Shown piece by piece: positions 47,890 through 56,791 of a DNA stretch of 64,000 bases. The position numbers and the translations under genes are program-made. Location: assembly GCF_040047665.1 (NCBI RefSeq), contig NZ_CP157355.1, positions 434,001 through 498,000 on the forward strand, read 5' to 3'. The notes below the pieces were generated by a model. That model did no database searches and was not told where the DNA came from. It worked only from the letters and a program-made list of their open reading frames with translations. This DNA comes from Chitinibacter sp. FCG-7. Its GTDB lineage: Bacteria > Pseudomonadota > Gammaproteobacteria > Burkholderiales > Chitinibacteraceae. Within the stretch, counting starts at the first letter, position 1. Each line of letters begins with the position of its first letter.

Positions 47890-50760
47890 TCAATATTCAT
47901 CCATGCTCGGACAAGAACAAATCAGGTTACGGTCGCCATACACGTCGTCGATCCGGTTCACCGATGGCCAGAATTTATTATCGAGCACATACGGCAGCGG
48001 GAAGAAGGCCGTGTCGCGGCTATAGGCACGATTCCACTCACCCGCAATATCGCCTTTGCTGTGCGGCGCATTTTTCAGTGGATTGTCTTCCAACGTCCAC
48101 TCGCCGGCTTCCACTTTGGCGATCTCGTTGCGAATCGACACCATCGCGGCGATAAAGCGATCAAGTTCAGGCTTGGCTTCTGATTCTGTTGGCTCGATCA
48201 TCAGCGTACCCGCCACCGGGAAGCTCATCGTTGGCGCGTGGAAACCGTAGTCCATCAGGCGCTTGGCGATATCCACCTCAGTAATACCGCTCGCCGCTTT
48301 GAGTGGACGAATGTCGATAATACATTCGTGCGCTACGCGACCATTCGCACCGCTGTACAGCACTGGATAGTGCGCACCGAGTTTCTTCGCCACATAGTTG
48401 GCGTTGAGCAGTGCGATCTCGGTGGCATTTTTCATGCCGGCCGCGCCCATCATCGTGATATACATCCACGAAATTGGCAGAATCGACGCCGAGCCAAATT
48501 GTGCCGCCGACACTGCACCCTGCCCTTGTGCCACGCTCGCGTCACCGACTGTAATCGGTGCAACAACGTGGTTGGCCATGAATGGTGCCAAATGCGCCGC
48601 TAAGCCAATCGGGCCCATACCGGGGCCGCCGCCGCCGTGTGGAATGCAGAAGGTTTTGTGCAGATTCATGTGGCTCACGTCGGCACCGATGTCGGCTGGG
48701 CGAGTCAGGCCAACCTGTGCATTCAAGTTCGCACCGTCCATATACACCTGGCCACCAAACTGGTGAATCGTCGCGCAGATTTCTTTGACTGCCGCTTCAA
48801 ACACACCATGTGTCGATGGGTAAGTCAGCATCAGCGCAGCAAGGTTGTCTTTGTACAACTCGGCTTTGGCTTTCAGATCAGCCACGTCGACGTTACCGCT
48901 CTCGTCGCAATCGACCACCACCACTTGCATATTCATCATTTGCGCCGTGGCAGGGTTGGTACCGTGCGCAGATTTTGGAATCAAGCAGATATTGCGGTGC
49001 GCATCGCCACGGCTTTCGTGGTAACGGCTGATCGCCAACAAACCAGCGTATTCGCCCTGCGCGCCCGAGTTAGGCTGCATACAAATCGCGTCAAAACCAG
49101 TAATGGCTTTGAGTTGATCGGCCAAGGTATCAACCAGAATCTGGTAGCCCTCGGTTTGTTCGCTTGGCGCGAATGGGTGGATATTGCCAAACTCAGGCCA
49201 AGTTACCGGAATCATTTCGCTGGTGGCGTTGAGCTTCATCGTGCAGCTGCCCAATGAAATCATCGAGTGATTTAATGCCAAATCACGATTTTCCAGACGT
49301 TTCAGGTAACGCAACATTTCGTGTTCGGTGTGATAGCTATTGAACACTGGGTGCGTCAGGTAAGCCGAAGTACGTACCAACTCAGCCGGAATCGCGTCGC
49401 TAGCCGCAGCGTCGAGCACTGCCAGATCAGCGTCTTCATAAACAGTCCCGGTAAACAGTTTCAACAGCGTTGCGAGATCTTCTTGTGACGCGGCTTCGTG
49501 GAATGCCACGCCCAATACGGTATCGCTCACTTGGCGCAGATTGTAGCCCGCGTCTTGTGCTGCCGCGTAAATTGCCGCGGCCTTGCTCGTTTCTACTTGA
49601 ACAGTATCAAAGAAAGCGCTGTGAACAACTTTACCGCCAGCTTTTGTAATGCCCGCAGCAAACAGCGCAGCCAAGCGGTGAACACGTTGCGCGATACGTT
49701 TTACACCCGCTGGGCCGTGATACACGGCGTACATGCCGGCCATATTGGCGAGCAGCACTTGCGAGGTACAAATATTCGAGTTGGCTTTTTCGCGGCGGAT
49801 ATGTTGCTCGCGCGTTTGCAGCGCCATCCGCAGGGCCGTTTTGCCTTTGGCATCGATCGACACGCCAATAATCCGGCCTGGAGCCGAGCGTTTCATGTCG
49901 TCTTTGAATGCAAAATAAGCCGCGTGTGGGCCACCAAAGCCCATTGGCACGCCAAAGCGCTGCGTGTTACCGACGGCCACGTCCGCGCCCAATTCGGCTG
50001 GAGACTTCAATACCGCGAGTGACAGCAAATCAGCAGCCACAATCGCCACGCCGCCTTTGGCTTTGAGTGCTGCGATCGGGCCAGACAAATCAGCCACCAC
50101 ACCATCAGCGCCCGGATACTGGAACAGCGCACCGAAATAATCGCCAGCACCAGCCTGATCTGCAGCACCCACCACAACTTCAAAGCCGAAGTATTTCGCG
50201 CGAGTGCGCACCACGTCTAGTGTCTGAGGCAATACCTGCGCATCAACAAAGAAAACGTCTGCTTTCACTTTCGACACGCGACGCGCCATCGCCATCGCTT
50301 CGGCAGCTGCGGTGGCTTCGTCGAGCAAGGAAGCATTCGCCAGCTCAAGGCCGGTAAAGTCGATCACCATTTGCTGGTAATTCAGCAATGCTTCGAGGCG
50401 ACCTTGGGCGATTTCGGCTTGGTATGGCGTGTACGCGGTATACCAGCCCGGGTTTTCCAACACATTGCGCAAAATCACGCCCGGCGTCAGGTTCGGGTAG
50501 TAACCCAAGCCGATAAAGGATTTTTTAATAATGTTTTTGCTGGCGATGGCTTTGAGTTTCGCCAGCGCTTCATGTTCTGGCAATGCATCAGGCAGGTTCA
50601 GCGCTTGGTTAAAGCGAATATCGGCTGGAATTGTTTGGCCAACCAGATCGTCGAGCGATGTCGCGCCAATTTCAGACAACATCGCAGCCTGATCAGCGCT
50701 ATTGGGGCCAATGTGGCGAGCTACAAACTCGTCGCGATTAAACAAAGTAGAAAGCGTCAT
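47890..50760 (-). CDS. gcvP: Glycine dehydrogenase (decarboxylating), P protein
   Basis: 956 residues, the fused long form of the P protein. It decarboxylates glycine with pyridoxal phosphate and loads the aminomethyl group on the GcvH lipoyl arm. Landmarks are FVARHIGPN at the start, [32 protein letters not shown] (given as an overall block around residues 110-140), [12 protein letters not shown], and the PLP-lysine region [21 protein letters not shown]. Third gene of gcvT-gcvH-gcvP, separated from gcvH by a 158-bp palindromic element. Confidence 0.97.
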   Translation of the reverse strand: MTLSTLFNRDEFVARHIGPNSADQAAMLSEIGATSLDDLVGQTIPADIRFNQALNLPDALPEHEALAKLKAIASKNIIKKSFIGLGYYPNLTPGVILRNVLENPGWYTAYTPYQAEIAQGRLEALLNYQQMVIDFTGLELANASLLDEATAAAEAMAMARRVSKVKADVFFVDAQVLPQTLDVVRTRAKYFGFEVVVGAADQAGAGDYFGALFQYPGADGVVADLSGPIAALKAKGGVAIVAADLLSLAVLKSPAELGADVAVGNTQRFGVPMGFGGPHAAYFAFKDDMKRSAPGRIIGVSIDAKGKTALRMALQTREQHIRREKANSNICTSQVLLANMAGMYAVYHGPAGVKRIAQRVHRLAALFAAGITKAGGKVVHSAFFDTVQVETSKAAAIYAAAQDAGYNLRQVSDTVLGVAFHEAASQEDLATLLKLFTGTVYEDADLAVLDAAASDAIPAELVRTSAYLTHPVFNSYHTEHEMLRYLKRLENRDLALNHSMISLGSCTMKLNATSEMIPVTWPEFGNIHPFAPSEQTEGYQILVDTLADQLKAITGFDAICMQPNSGAQGEYAGLLAISRYHESRGDAHRNICLIPKSAHGTNPATAQMMNMQVVVVDCDESGNVDVADLKAKAELYKDNLAALMLTYPSTHGVFEAAVKEICATIHQFGGQVYMDGANLNAQVGLTRPADIGADVSHMNLHKTFCIPHGGGGPGMGPIGLAAHLAPFMANHVVAPITVGDASVAQGQGAVSAAQFGSASILPISWMYITMMGAAGMKNATEIALLNANYVAKKLGAHYPVLYSGANGRVAHECIIDIRPLKAASGITEVDIAKRLMDYGFHAPTMSFPVAGTLMIEPTESEAKPELDRFIAAMVSIRNEIAKVEAGEWTLEDNPLKNAPHSKGDIAGEWNRAYSRDTAFFPLPYVLDNKFWPSVNRIDDVYGDRNLICSCPSMDEY

Positions 50761-50845
50761 GGTGTACCTTCAGGGTCAAGGCGTGGCAAAGCGCAGCTAA
50801 AGAGCCGCGCTTTGCGATAAATTATTCTTTGAAATCAATCTGTAT

Positions 50846-51003
50846 GTAGGGTTGGTTAGGCCATTCCATTATTTGTAAAAAATACACAAAGGCATCCGGG
50901 CCGTAACCCACCATGCCAGACAAAAATGAACGGCAAACGGCGGGTTACGGCCGAACAGCACTCGCGTTTTTAATACACATTGCGGCGGCCTAACCCATCC
51001 TAC
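50846..51003. repeat. 158-bp nested palindromic element between gcvH and gcvP
   Basis: Outer 17-bp inverted repeats GTAGGGTTGGTTAGGCC (50846-50862) and GGCCTAACCCATCCTAC (50987-51003) enclose an inner pair GGCCGTAACCCACC (50899-50912) and GGCGGGTTACGGCC (50939-50952). The GTAGG..GGTTAGGCC / CGTAACCCACC style is that of dispersed palindromic repeats common in bacterial chromosomes. It is unrelated to the 49-bp family. Confidence 0.8.
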
Positions 51004-51009
51004 GTTTTT

Positions 51010-51396
51010 TTAAACGCCGATTTCTTTGCTGTATTCCGCCGCTGTCAGACACTTGTCCAGATCAGCCACATTCGCTGGCTTCACGCGGAAGAACCACGCC
51101 GCGCCGTATGGATCGCTATTGGCCAGCTCTGGCGAGCTTTCGAGTTCAACGTTCACGTCCACCACTTCACCGGCGATTGGCGCGTAAACGTCAGAAGCGG
51201 CTTTAACCGACTCAACCACACCGGCTGTTGCATCCGCGTCGAGCTGAGCGCCGACTTCTGGCAATTCAACAAATACGATATCGCCAAGCAATTCTTGCGC
51301 GTGGTCGGTAATCCCGATGGTCACCGTGCCATCGCTTTCAAGACGCAACCACTCGTGGCTGTTTACGTATTTCAGTTCTGCTGGAACATTGCTCAT
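51010..51396 (-). CDS. gcvH: Glycine cleavage system H protein
   Basis: 128 residues. Lipoyl-carrier protein that shuttles the aminomethyl group between P, T and L proteins. The lipoylation site is Lys65 in [14 protein letters not shown]; the N-terminus [18 protein letters not shown] and C-terminal [12 protein letters not shown] are typical. Middle gene of the operon, with repeat structures on both sides. Confidence 0.97.
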   Translation of the reverse strand: MSNVPAELKYVNSHEWLRLESDGTVTIGITDHAQELLGDIVFVELPEVGAQLDADATAGVVESVKAASDVYAPIAGEVVDVNVELESSPELANSDPYGAAWFFRVKPANVADLDKCLTAAEYSKEIGV

Positions 51397-51407
51397 GATT
51401 TTTTCCT

Positions 51408-51548
51408 GTGAGGGGTAAGGAGTGAGGTGTAAGGTGTATAACTCTGCACTTTACCGACTACTCACTCTCATCAATAAATACTACAAGGTCAGGCTTCAGA
51501 GTGGATGGATCGGGTTTTACCCCTCACACCTCACTCCTAACACCTTAC
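51408..51548. repeat. Inverted GTGAGG-type repeat between gcvT and gcvH
   Basis: The left block 51408-51437 is built of GTGAGG/GTAAGG-like units (AGGAGTGAGGTGT at its centre); the right block 51518-51548 is its complement with the outer units in swapped order. The shared 13-bp core pairs perfectly across an 80-nt loop. The right block overlaps the gcvT stop codon. It could fold in the mRNA between the two genes. Confidence 0.7.
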
Positions 51549-52666
51549 GAAAATACTTTTTTGCCATTGCGTACAAACGGCATTTTGACGATGCGAACGT
51601 CGGTCAGCGTGCCGCGCAAATCAACTTGCGCCGTCACGCCAGTTCCGGCCGGAACGCGGGCGATGGCGACCGAATGTTTGAGTGTAGGCGAGAAAGTACC
51701 GCTGGTGATGATGCCTTCACCAACGCCTTCAACGACCACTTTCAGGCCTTCGCGCAATACGCCGCGGCCTTCGAGCACCAGACCAACCTGTTTGCATTTC
51801 ACGCCTGCGGCCTTTTCAGCTTCCAGCGCGGCGCGGCCGATGAAGTTGCGATCAGTTGGCTCCCACGCAATCGTCCAGCCCATGCCGGCTTGCAATGGCG
51901 AAATGGTCTCGTCCATATCGTGACCATACAAATTCATGCCGGCTTCCAGACGCAGCGTATCGCGTGCACCCAGACCAATCGGCGCAACGCCAGCGCCGAT
52001 CAGCGCTTTCCAGAATAGCGGCGCTTCTTCCGCAGGCAACATGATTTCCAGGCCGTCTTCTCCCGTATATCCAGTCCTAGCGATAAACCAGCCTTCTTCA
52101 ACGCTGCCAAATGGGAAACCCTGGAATACTTTCAGGCCTTTAATCGTGCTTTCCCACTCTTCGTGCAGCACTTTGCACGCTTTTTCAATCGCGTTCGGGC
52201 CTTGCACGGCGATCATTGCCAGTTCACGGCGCACGGTCAGCTCAACAGCGCGGCCTTCGGCTTGCTTGAGCATCCACGCGATGTCTTTATCGGCCGTACC
52301 GGCGTTCACGACCATGCGGTAGCCGTAGTGGGTCAGGTAAACAATTAAATCATCGATGACGGTGCCCTCGGGCGTCAGCATGCCCGAATACAGCGCCTTG
52401 CCTTCAAAACCAAGCTTTTCAACATCGTTGGCAATCAGCGTACGCAACCAGTCTTTCGCCTCAGCGCCGGTGATGTCGATGACGCACATGTGCGAGACAT
52501 CAAACATGCCTGCATCGCTGCGGACGATTTCGTGTTCTTTAAGTTGTGATCCGTAATGGATAGGCATCGCCCAGCCAGCGAAATCAACGATTTTCGCGCC
52601 AGCTGCGACGTGTGAGTCGTAAAGTGGGGTAGTTTTTGGTGCGGCAGCTTCGGTAGTTGCGGTCAT
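51545..52666 (-). CDS. gcvT: Aminomethyltransferase, T protein of the glycine cleavage system
   Basis: 373 residues. It moves the one-carbon unit from GcvH to tetrahydrofolate and releases ammonia. Typical blocks are [29 protein letters not shown] (residues 13-41), [30 protein letters not shown] and [18 protein letters not shown]. Start at 52666 has AAGGAAG 7 nt upstream. First gene of the operon, directly behind the tandem glycine riboswitch and repeat copy i. Confidence 0.97.
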   Translation of the reverse strand: MTATTEAAAPKTTPLYDSHVAAGAKIVDFAGWAMPIHYGSQLKEHEIVRSDAGMFDVSHMCVIDITGAEAKDWLRTLIANDVEKLGFEGKALYSGMLTPEGTVIDDLIVYLTHYGYRMVVNAGTADKDIAWMLKQAEGRAVELTVRRELAMIAVQGPNAIEKACKVLHEEWESTIKGLKVFQGFPFGSVEEGWFIARTGYTGEDGLEIMLPAEEAPLFWKALIGAGVAPIGLGARDTLRLEAGMNLYGHDMDETISPLQAGMGWTIAWEPTDRNFIGRAALEAEKAAGVKCKQVGLVLEGRGVLREGLKVVVEGVGEGIITSGTFSPTLKHSVAIARVPAGTGVTAQVDLRGTLTDVRIVKMPFVRNGKKVFS

Positions 52667-52679
52667 ATCGACTTCCTTA

Positions 52680-52728
52680 GGGTATACCCTTGCAGGCCGC
52701 TACTTTATTGATGTAGCGGGCAACACCC
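52680..52728. repeat. 49-bp palindromic repeat, copy i, in the riboswitch expression platform
   Basis: Arms GGGTATACCCTTGCAG and GTAGCGGGCAACACCC. On the minus strand it folds with CCGCTAC pairing GTAGCGG around a 9-nt loop. It begins 2 nt after aptamer 2 and ends next to the gcvT ribosome-binding site. AGGGTATACCCT at 52679-52690 is also a palindrome by itself. Confidence 0.75.
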
Positions 52729-52730
52729 CT

Positions 52731-52917
52731 CTGTCCTGTCACCTGAGATTTTCCAACTGCTGCGCAGTTGTTAGCCCCTTCGGCGGCTCTTTTGAGCACT
52801 CTCCAGAGTTTTTTGGATTGGTTTCAATCCGGATCAAGCAGTCCTTTGACCTGAGCGATTCGCGGGTGCCATTGCGCCTTCGGTGGTATTTATCAAGTGG
52901 ATAAATACACTCTCCTG
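52731..52917 (-). ncRNA. Tandem glycine riboswitch upstream of gcvT
   Basis: Two glycine aptamers in series on the minus strand. Aptamer 1 (about 52917-52839) has GGAGAGTG, CCACCGAAGG and CTCAGGTCAAAGGACTG; aptamer 2 (about 52804-52731) has GGAGAGTGCTC, GCCGAAGGGGC and CTCAGGTGACAGGACAG. These are the conserved family elements in the right order. In known cases glycine binding turns gcv expression on. The platform between aptamer 2 and the start codon is formed by repeat copy i. From 52918 to 53006 no further feature is seen. Confidence 0.95.
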
Positions 52918-53006
52918 CTTAATGGGCTGGATTATCGAGGGAAGTGTAGGTAATGGCAAGACGGAAACACGAAAAAATAGCCATAAATGATAAGCGTGAA
53001 ACGGCT

Positions 53007-53486
53007 TCATGCCAGCATGACAGGTGCCGCCGTGAGACGCTTCCCTAAAACGTCTTGCTCTCCCAAACCAAATCCAATCGCCTGATAAAACGCCTTCGCT
53101 GGCACGTGCGAACCGGTATACAAAAAAACTGCGGCATAGGATTGCGCGAGCAAATTTTGTTCAAATTGCGCCATCAACTGTTTGCCCAAACCTGTACCTT
53201 GCAATTCATTGGCCACGCACATCTCTTTGATTTGAAAATGCCAGCCGTCGATCCAGCGCTCGCCCCAGCCAAACACCAAACCCACTGGCACCTCATCGGC
53301 CAGCAGGCCCAGACCATAAAAACGCGGAAACTGGCTAAACGCGGCAAAACGCTCGCGTACCGCGTCAATTTGCCAGCCGTCATGCCAAGGTGCGGCGTTA
53401 AACACGCGCAAGTACAGATCGCAAAACGGGGCCAGATGATCGGGGGTGAGTTCTACAAAGCGCAGCTGCATCGGTCTTTTTACCAT
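53007..53486 (-). CDS. GNAT family N-acetyltransferase
   Basis: 159 residues from the ATG at 53486; the ATG at 53471 (MQLRFVELTPDH) is an alternative. The acetyl-CoA loop QGTGLGKQLMAQFE and the preceding strand IKEMCVANEL are the GNAT signature, and the C-terminal VPAKAFYQAIGF motif is also typical. Acceptor substrate unknown. Single gene between the riboswitch region and the CREST-type gene. Confidence 0.9.
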   Translation of the reverse strand: MVKRPMQLRFVELTPDHLAPFCDLYLRVFNAAPWHDGWQIDAVRERFAAFSQFPRFYGLGLLADEVPVGLVFGWGERWIDGWHFQIKEMCVANELQGTGLGKQLMAQFEQNLLAQSYAAVFLYTGSHVPAKAFYQAIGFGLGEQDVLGKRLTAAPVMLA

Positions 53487-53581
53487 GAGGGTTTCATTGC
53501 TAAAGCGCGATCTTAGCAGCAAAATGCTTACAAAATAAAACAGCTTTTAAAAATATAATAATCAGCCTTTGCGAGACCAGT

Positions 53582-54385
53582 ATGAATCTGAAAACGCATC
53601 ATCCGCTAGTTTTCCCCGGCCTGATTATGGCGGCCATCGCGCTGGGCATGCTGATCCACGGCCCGATTACGCAGCTGCCCAACTACCACCATTTCGCCGA
53701 CCGCCGCGTGTGGCTGGGCATTCCGAACGCCGCCGATGTGCTGTCCAATCTGGGCTTTGCGCTCGCCGGTGGCTGGGGGCTGCTGCGGCTGGCGCTCAAT
53801 CGCCAGCTGGTGCCCGGCGTACGCGTGGGCTATGGCCTGTTTTTTGCTGCGGTATTGCTAACCGCTGTTGGCTCGGGCTGGTATCACCTTGCGCCCGATA
53901 ATGCGCGGCTGATTTTTGACCGCATCCCGATTGCAATCGCCTGCGTCGCCCTGCTCGCCGCAGTATGGCAGGAATGCCACGGCCAGCACGAGCGCCGCAG
54001 CGTGCAGATAATCTATTGCGCAGCTTTGGCGCTGCTGGGCTATCTGAGCGTCTGGTGGTGGCAATACACCGATAGGCCTAGCTTTGCCGCCACCGCTTTA
54101 CTCAGCCCAAGCCCGGCACAAGGGCTGGGCGATTTGCGTGCTTATCTGCTGCTACAAATGCTGCCGCTGATTCTGATTCCGCTGCTGCAATGGCAAGCCA
54201 GGATCAGCAGCGCCCAACGCCGCGCTTTTGGCGCAGCGATTGTGCTGTATGCCTTGGCCAAAATCGCCGAGCTGCAAGACCACGCGATGTTCCACCAACT
54301 GGGCCTCATCAGCGGTCACACCCTGAAGCACTTGCTGGCCACGGCGGCAGCAGGCGTACTGGTCTGGCAGATGGGGAGAAGCTAA
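53582..54385 (+). CDS. CREST-superfamily membrane hydrolase (ceramidase-like)
   Basis: 267 residues, about seven membrane helices. Spread over the helices are the residues expected for CREST metal hydrolases: NAADVLSNLGFA, SGWYHLAPDN (Ser and His), FDRIPI (Asp) and the C-terminal SGHTLKHLLAT pair of histidines. Bacterial members are often labelled alkaline ceramidase-like, but the substrate is unproven and sphingolipid genes are not seen here. The start has GAGACC-like weak ribosome-binding sequence. Confidence 0.78.
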   Translation: MNLKTHHPLVFPGLIMAAIALGMLIHGPITQLPNYHHFADRRVWLGIPNAADVLSNLGFALAGGWGLLRLALNRQLVPGVRVGYGLFFAAVLLTAVGSGWYHLAPDNARLIFDRIPIAIACVALLAAVWQECHGQHERRSVQIIYCAALALLGYLSVWWWQYTDRPSFAATALLSPSPAQGLGDLRAYLLLQMLPLILIPLLQWQARISSAQRRAFGAAIVLYALAKIAELQDHAMFHQLGLISGHTLKHLLATAAAGVLVWQMGRS

Positions 54386-54447
54386 ATTTAGCCCGTTGTA
54401 CTTCCGCTCACACAGCTAGACAGCAGCTACAACTGAGTCAATTGATG

Positions 54448-54496
54448 GGGTATATCCATCTAGCCATTTTCAAAATTTGACTACAGAGCAATACCA
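54448..54496. repeat. 49-bp palindromic repeat, copy j
   Basis: Arms GGGTATATCCATCTAG and CTACAGAGCAATACCA. It follows the CREST-type gene by 62 bp. The rest of the 54386-54684 gap shows no gene or other structure. Confidence 0.85.
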
Positions 54497-54684
54497 TGCC
54501 ACGTATATGCCACCACTGGGCAGAATGCGCATATCAAACCCAATGCGCTGCAAACACAGATTACAAGTGCGATCAAAGCACCAAACAAAACCGGTACTTT
54601 CATCGGCACAATGATATTGATCACACCGGCTGCGCGGCTTCATGCTTGTATAATTTGTGAAACATTCTGCTGCTGCGCCAGATC

Positions 54685-55041
54685 ATGCCTATCCCACCCA
54701 GAAATATCCTGAAAACGCTGGTCGTTACCTCCACCCCCGCCGAATATCCGTGGGACGAATGGCTGGATGTAGCCAGCAGCTATGACGAGGCGGTTGAGCT
54801 GCTCAATACGCAATCTTACGGGCTGATTTGCGCCGAGGCCGCACTCAGCACCGACAATTCCAGCGCGGCGCGCCTGTGTCGCTATATCCGCAAGCAAGGC
54901 TTGCACACGCGCTTTTATGAAATGCGCTCGGATTACAAAACGGCCGATGCGCGGATTATTATGCATTTTGGTGGTGATGGCGTGGTCGATCGCGGCTTGA
55001 AAACCGTATTTGCCATGGCCTGTGGCATGACCACGTTTTAA
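54685..55041 (+). CDS. Hypothetical protein (118 aa), possibly receiver-like fold
   Basis: 118 residues, soluble. The layout LKTLVVTSTP, DVASSYDEAVELLNTQSYGLICAE, AARLCRYIRKQG resembles the beta-alpha pattern of a response-regulator receiver domain lacking the phosphorylatable aspartate cluster, and ends GLKTVFAMACGMTTF. This is a guess from pattern only; I recognise no family. No clear ribosome-binding site. Isolated between two repeat-bearing gaps. Confidence 0.5.
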   Translation: MPIPPRNILKTLVVTSTPAEYPWDEWLDVASSYDEAVELLNTQSYGLICAEAALSTDNSSAARLCRYIRKQGLHTRFYEMRSDYKTADARIIMHFGGDGVVDRGLKTVFAMACGMTTF

Positions 55042-55059
55042 AGGTAATGTTCTTATTAC

Positions 55060-55330
55060 GTGTGAGTGGTTTTTAGCGCCTTCGGCGCGGTGTTCTTGCA
55101 GTCGCAATCCGCGACGGGGACTCACTTTCTTTGCTTCGCCAAAGAAAGTAAGCAAAGAAAGGCAGGCCCCCGCCTGCGGCCCTCCGGGCTTCCCTCGGTC
55201 GGTCGCGAGCCAAACGGTAATGCTGTTTGTCTCGCTCCACTCCCTCGGCGATGGGCGACAGGGGGTCTCAAGCCCTAGATCCAGCAGAAAGACTCGAATC
55301 AAGAGGAACTCAGAACATTGCCGTTTTAAA
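55060..55330. repeat. Dispersed non-coding repeat region
   Basis: The gene-free stretch 55042-55358 has the look of a dispersed proteobacterial repeat: GACGGGGACTCACTTTCTTT, the perfect inverted pair CTTTCTTTG / CAAAGAAAG (55125-55148), then GTAAGCAAAGAAAGGC and GGCCCTCCGGGCTTCCCTCG. The frames through it give the low-complexity translations that are often annotated falsely as proteins. No gene is called here. Confidence 0.65.
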
Positions 55331-55358
55331 TCGCGCCGCGCGTATTCACCCACGTCAG

Positions 55359-56633
55359 CTACACCAGCAACTGATGCAAGCCATATAAACTTACCCCAAT
55401 CAGCCCACCGACCAGCGTGCCGTTCACCCGTACAAACTGCAAATCAACGCCGACGTTCACTTCCAGGCGCTCGACCATCACTTCGTCGTCCCAGGCTTTG
55501 AGTTGTTCGGCGATAAAATTGCCGATCTGGCGGCGGTAGCGTTTGACGAGCTGGCCTGCGGCAATGCGGGCGTGGCGGTTGAGCCAGTCGGATAGGATCT
55601 CGTCGTTCGCCAAACGCTGCGCCAGATGGCTCAAGCCCTGGGCCAGCTTGCTGCGCAGCGCCGAATCAGGCTCTTTCAATTGCCCGGACAACATGCTGAT
55701 CACGTTGAGCCACACTTGATCCAGTGTGTTCATCAGGGCTGGATCGCTGAGCATTTTCTGCTGCGCGCCAGCCAGACGCGCTTGCAGATCTGGGTCGGTT
55801 TTCAGTCGCTCTTGCAACTGGGCCAGCGTGTCATCAAAGTGCACGCGCAAGGTGTGTTGATCATTTTCGCGCATGCCCTGCACTTCACGCGCCGCGGCAT
55901 GGACGAGTTTGCGCGCCAGATAGCGCCCGCCCGCTTCATCCAGTGCAATCCATTTCAGATAATCGAGTTCGGCGGCGATCAGCTGCGCCAGATGTTGCTG
56001 CAGCTCGCTCTTTTGCAATTGCGCCTCCACATGCCTGAGCACGGCATCAAGCAGATGCTGGTGTGTGCCGCTGTACCTGACCCACTGCAAAACCTCGGCC
56101 GCCGGTGCAGACAGATCGATTTTACCCAGCTGGCTGCGCAGCAATTCACGTAGGCGCAGCTGCATCTGCGTTTCGCTCAGGCTGTGCAAAATATAATGAA
56201 ATAACAGCGCCAACTGATCGGTGCTATTGCGGGCGTTGGCAGGCTGCATCAGCCAGGCAGACAATTGCGCGGCAGGGTTGAATTCACTCACCTTGGCCAT
56301 AATGCGCTCGGTGGATAGAAAATGCGCTTCGATAAATTCGCCCAGACTATCGGCGATGCGGTGCTTATTTTTCGGGATAATCGCCGTGTGCGGAATCGGC
56401 AGATTCATCGGCTGGCGAAACAGCGCAGTGACGGCAAACCAGTCGGCCAGGCCACCGACCAGCGCGGCCTCGGCAAAGGCTTCGATAAAACCCAGCCAGC
56501 GCCAATCCGGGTACTGCATGCGCAGCCAGATCACCCAGACCAGCAGCAGCGCCATGGCAATCAACAGCCCGGTAGCTCGGCGCTTCATGGCGCGCAGGCG
56601 TGCTAATTTGGCGGAATAAAGCGCAGTGGCCAT
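55359..56633 (-). CDS. DUF445 family membrane protein
   Basis: 424 residues. An N-terminal membrane helix (ATGLLIAMALLLVWVIWL, about residues 20-37), then the conserved EAALVGGLADWFAVTALFRQPMNLPIPHT-type region (start EAALVGGLADWFAVTALF) and IIPKNKHRIADSLGEFIE, a long helical body, and a C-terminal helix ending in GGLIGVSLYGLHQLL. DUF445 proteins (YjiN type) have no clear function. dbpA lies upstream on the same strand with repeat copy k in between. Confidence 0.92.
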   Translation of the reverse strand: MATALYSAKLARLRAMKRRATGLLIAMALLLVWVIWLRMQYPDWRWLGFIEAFAEAALVGGLADWFAVTALFRQPMNLPIPHTAIIPKNKHRIADSLGEFIEAHFLSTERIMAKVSEFNPAAQLSAWLMQPANARNSTDQLALLFHYILHSLSETQMQLRLRELLRSQLGKIDLSAPAAEVLQWVRYSGTHQHLLDAVLRHVEAQLQKSELQQHLAQLIAAELDYLKWIALDEAGGRYLARKLVHAAAREVQGMRENDQHTLRVHFDDTLAQLQERLKTDPDLQARLAGAQQKMLSDPALMNTLDQVWLNVISMLSGQLKEPDSALRSKLAQGLSHLAQRLANDEILSDWLNRHARIAAGQLVKRYRRQIGNFIAEQLKAWDDEVMVERLEVNVGVDLQFVRVNGTLVGGLIGVSLYGLHQLLV

Positions 56634-56725
56634 GGCAGATACCTTGCGTAAGGGCTTGCCTTGAGTTTACGCAAAATTAAGCCGAACGTCTTGTCGGGCA
56701 GCAAAGCAAGCACAGCAGCTCTTAA

Positions 56726-56774
56726 GGGTATAGGCCTGCAGCACAATTGGTAATTAACTTACAGCTGTATACCC
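56726..56774. repeat. 49-bp palindromic repeat, copy k
   Basis: Arms GGGTATAGGCCTGCAG and TTACAGCTGTATACCC around an AT-rich centre. It separates the 3' end of dbpA from the DUF445 gene. Confidence 0.85.
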
Positions 56775-56791
56775 TGATGAGCCATGAAGAT

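Noticed and set aside
54640..55353. 237-codon open frame on the minus strand
   Set aside because: It spans the dispersed repeat and runs antisense through the better-supported 54685 gene; the translation (FFGEAKKVSPRRG type) is the familiar artefact of such repeats.
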